Made by a program: the position numbers and the translations under genes. This document shows positions 62,154-64,000 of a DNA stretch of 64,000 nucleotides, in pieces. The stretch's first letter is position 1. Each line of letters opens with the position of its first letter. The DNA comes from Flavobacterium proteolyticum (GTDB taxonomy: Bacteria > Bacteroidota > Bacteroidia > Flavobacteriales > Flavobacteriaceae). The stretch covers positions 62,001-126,000 of the forward strand of contig NZ_JADFTZ010000002.1 of assembly GCF_015223105.1 (NCBI RefSeq), read 5' to 3'. The notes under the pieces were generated by a model that did not search any database, had not been told where the DNA came from, and was given only the letters and a program-made list of their open reading frames with translations.

Positions 62154-63572
62154 TTATAACAATGTTGATGGACAAACATAAGCGGTTTTAGGTAAATGAG
62201 TTGTCTTAGAAATTTCATTAAAACCACCCGAAACATCCATAAAATTATCAAACCCTCGTTGTTTTAAAATGGAAGCTGCTATCATACTGCGATAACCTCC
62301 AGCACAGTAAATCACAAAGGATTTATCTTTAGGAAAGCTATCTAATTTAGCATTCAATTGATTCAATGGAATATTTACTGAATTCAAAAGATGCTCAGAA
62401 TCAAATTCACTTTTTTTACGAACATCAAATAATAGTAAATCGGCTGTTTGAAGCATTTCTTCTAATTGTTCGCCTGTAATTCTTTTTAAAGTATCTATTT
62501 CTTTTCCTGATTGTTTCCATGATGCAAATCCACCTTCTAAATAACCGATAGTATTATCATATCCAACTCTAGATAATCGAATCATACATTCTTCTTCCCT
62601 ACCGGGTTCAGTGACTAAAAGAATAGCTTGATTAATATCGGAAATCATTTCTCCAACCCACATGGCAAAACTTCCATCGATACCAATATTAATACTATTT
62701 GGAATAAACCCATTTGCAAAATCATTAGCATTTCTAGTATCTAAAATTAAAGCGCCAGATACATTTGCTAAAGTTTCAAAGTCATTTGGATTCAAAGGTT
62801 TTTTAGCTTTTTCAATAACTTTATCTAACGATTCATATCCTTTTAAATTCAGTAATACATTTTTTGGAAAATATCCTGGTGGAGTTGTTAATCCCGTAAG
62901 TAATTCATTAACAAATTCGTCTTCTGTCATATCTGATCGAAGCGCATAATTGGTTCGTTTTTGATTTCCTAGTGTATCGGTAGTTTCTTTACTCATGTTT
63001 TTTCCACAAGCACTTCCAGCACCATGATTTGGATATACAATTAACTGATCAGATAAAGGCATTATTTTCTCACGAAGCGAATGATATAATAAACGAGCTA
63101 ATTTATCCTGAGTTAAATCAGCAATCACGTGTTGGGCCAAATCTGGGCGACCAACATCACCAATAAACAAAGTATCGCCTGAGATAATTCCATGTTCTTT
63201 ATCGTTTTCATCAATCAACAAATATGTTGTGCTTTCCATGGTATGACCTGGCGTATGAATGGCTTTTATTTTATAATTTCCAATGGTAAAAAATTGCCCA
63301 TCTGTTGCTATTAAAGCATCATAATTAGGTTTTGCGGTTGGACCGAAAACAATTTGAGCTCCTGTTTTTGCTTTTAAATCCAAATGACCGCTCACAAAAT
63401 CGGCATGAAAATGCGTTTCAAAAACATATTTGATTTTGGCATTATCCTTTTTGGCACGATCAATATAAGGTTGGACTTCTCTTAGTGGATCAAAAATAGC
63501 TGCTTCACCATTATTTTCAACGTAATAAGCGGCATGCGCCATACAACCCGTGTAAATCTGTTCTACTTTCAT
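62154..63572 (-). CDS. metallo-beta-lactamase and tandem rhodanese protein
   Basis: 472 residues. The N-terminal metallo-beta-lactamase domain resembles persulfide dioxygenases (ETHFHADFVSGHLDL, HTPGHTMESTTY, SGDTLFIGDVGRPDL, YPNHGAGSACG). A rhodanese domain lacking its cysteine follows (ALILDTRNANDFANGFIPNS), then an active-type one with LLLFDVRKKSEFD and IYCAGGYRS, Cys near 424. The plan resembles CstB-like sulfur proteins. It is expected to act on glutathione or bacillithiol persulfides or on sulfide-derived species. A Crp/Fnr-like palindrome precedes it. Confidence 0.88.
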   Translation of the reverse strand: MKVEQIYTGCMAHAAYYVENNGEAAIFDPLREVQPYIDRAKKDNAKIKYVFETHFHADFVSGHLDLKAKTGAQIVFGPTAKPNYDALIATDGQFFTIGNYKIKAIHTPGHTMESTTYLLIDENDKEHGIISGDTLFIGDVGRPDLAQHVIADLTQDKLARLLYHSLREKIMPLSDQLIVYPNHGAGSACGKNMSKETTDTLGNQKRTNYALRSDMTEDEFVNELLTGLTTPPGYFPKNVLLNLKGYESLDKVIEKAKKPLNPNDFETLANVSGALILDTRNANDFANGFIPNSINIGIDGSFAMWVGEMISDINQAILLVTEPGREEECMIRLSRVGYDNTIGYLEGGFASWKQSGKEIDTLKRITGEQLEEMLQTADLLLFDVRKKSEFDSEHLLNSVNIPLNQLNAKLDSFPKDKSFVIYCAGGYRSMIAASILKQRGFDNFMDVSGGFNEISKTTHLPKTAYVCPSTLL

Positions 63573-63592
63573 GACATAACTTTTAGAAGTTA

Positions 63593-63636
63593 CGAATTTA
63601 CATGCTAGTAGCTAGAAGTAAAATGATAAATATCAT
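63593..63636 (-). promoter_or_regulatory. Crp/Fnr-like palindrome and promoter of the metallo-beta-lactamase/rhodanese gene
   Basis: ATGATAAATATCAT (63623-63636), 22 bases, then in the minus sense TAAATTCG (plus 63593-63600). The palindrome has the ATGAT-N4-ATCAT form close to the Fnr consensus TTGAT-N4-ATCAA. Confidence 0.6.
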
Positions 63637-63644
63637 GTAGAAAA

Positions 63645-64000
63645 CTATCGATTATTTTCTAAAACACGATTAATTTGAATGAAACGTTTTTTGTAGTAAG
63701 GTTCTTCCGTAGATGAAATTATAACTCCAGCCTGCACTGAGGAATGAATAAACTTAATTTCATCACCAATTATTTCGGTAATCATTCCCACGTGATTGAT
63801 ACTTCCTCTACCATTGGTTGTAAAGAAAATTAAATCGCCTTTTTGTGCTTGACTTCTGTCAATTTTATAACCCGCTCCTACCGCCATGGAACTTGAAGAA
63901 CGAGGCAAAGTCATATCGATATGTTTAAAAGTGGAAAACATTAATCCAGAGCAATCAAAACCAGCACTCGTAGTTCCGCCACCTCTATATCTAGTTCCAA
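63645..64000 (-). CDS. NlpC/P60-family cell-wall peptidase, C-terminal part
   Basis: Partial; the frame runs off the window end. Catalytic Cys in TTSAGFDCSGLMFSTF, then AQKGDLIFFTTNGRGSINHV with the catalytic His (NHVGMI), and IKFIHSSVQAGV. This is the NlpC/P60 fold, which cleaves gamma-D-glutamyl-diaminopimelate or related peptidoglycan bonds. An internal ATG at 63941 is not the start because the catalytic Cys lies upstream of it. The N-terminal part, possibly with SH3 or LysM domains, is not visible. Confidence 0.87.
   Translation of the reverse strand, partial: GTRYRGGGTTSAGFDCSGLMFSTFKHIDMTLPRSSSSMAVGAGYKIDRSQAQKGDLIFFTTNGRGSINHVGMITEIIGDEIKFIHSSVQAGVIISSTEEPYYKKRFIQINRVLENNR

Overview
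The window looks like a chromosomal segment of a Flavobacterium-like member of the Bacteroidetes. The DNA is AT-rich. Many genes are preceded by the Bacteroidetes-type promoter core TAnnTTTG, and Shine-Dalgarno sequences are nearly absent. Marker genes agree: gldI, a T9SS type B sorting domain, a choice-of-anchor L protein, a TonB-dependent receptor with a carboxypeptidase-like N-terminus, 2TM-domain proteins and DUF5606. Nothing indicates a plasmid or prophage.

Layout. 1-11225: end of a SpoU/TrmH methyltransferase, relA/spoT, a Fur-family regulator, purA, an OstA/LptA-like exported protein, a class III aminotransferase, a TPR protein, two tandem DedA proteins and aroE. 11226-15658: a 373-base repeat-filled gap, a DUF349 protein, an isolated reverse transcriptase of the UG/Abi (defence-associated) type, and a small monooxygenase-fold protein. 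Inverted copies of a dispersed repeat lie at the two ends of this segment. 15659-19105: mazG, DUF5606, def and ruvX on the minus strand, then dapD. 19109-29997: a surface-glycan cluster with GT9, GT2, GT4 and rhamnosyltransferase-like enzymes, a nucleotide-sugar epimerase, a lipopolysaccharide-kinase-like protein, three TupA-like ATP-grasp proteins, a methyltransferase and a QueC-like PP-loop enzyme. 30005-34769: tsaC/sua5, CCA-adding enzyme, heme A synthase and a small ABC exporter. 34770-40336: a LytTR two-component operon with two 2TM modules, preceded by a TonB-dependent receptor. 40468-49213: glutaminase, pRiA4b ORF-3-like protein, nucleoid-associated protein, TetR-like regulator with an ABC1 kinase, an ABC transporter, and a large T9SS-exported protein. 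49258-52946: DHH phosphoesterase, gldI and two cyclophilin-FKBP fusions. 53001-64000: typA, rpsT, two identical tRNA-Glu genes, proS, a W/G-rich lipoprotein, a FadL-like porin, rimO, a YdcH-like protein, a metallo-beta-lactamase/rhodanese protein and a partial NlpC/P60 gene.

Strongest non-gene signals. (1) A 72-base promoter block occurs twice without gaps, upstream of the LytTR operon (38064-38135) and of the TonB receptor (40357-40428). Each copy has direct repeats of GAAYTGT offset by 21 bases, which suggests the operator of the adjacent LytTR regulator. (2) Two palindromes of the form ATGAY-N4-RTCAT sit exactly 22 bases from a -7 element, upstream of the YdcH-like gene and of the metallo-beta-lactamase/rhodanese gene; this is Crp/Fnr class II geometry. 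(3) Many short intergenic gaps are built from degenerate arrays with an exact 7- or 8-base period that abut start or stop codons. (4) The reverse transcriptase is the best candidate for an uncharacterised defence system. All functional statements rest on reading motifs by eye; no database search or folding was run.
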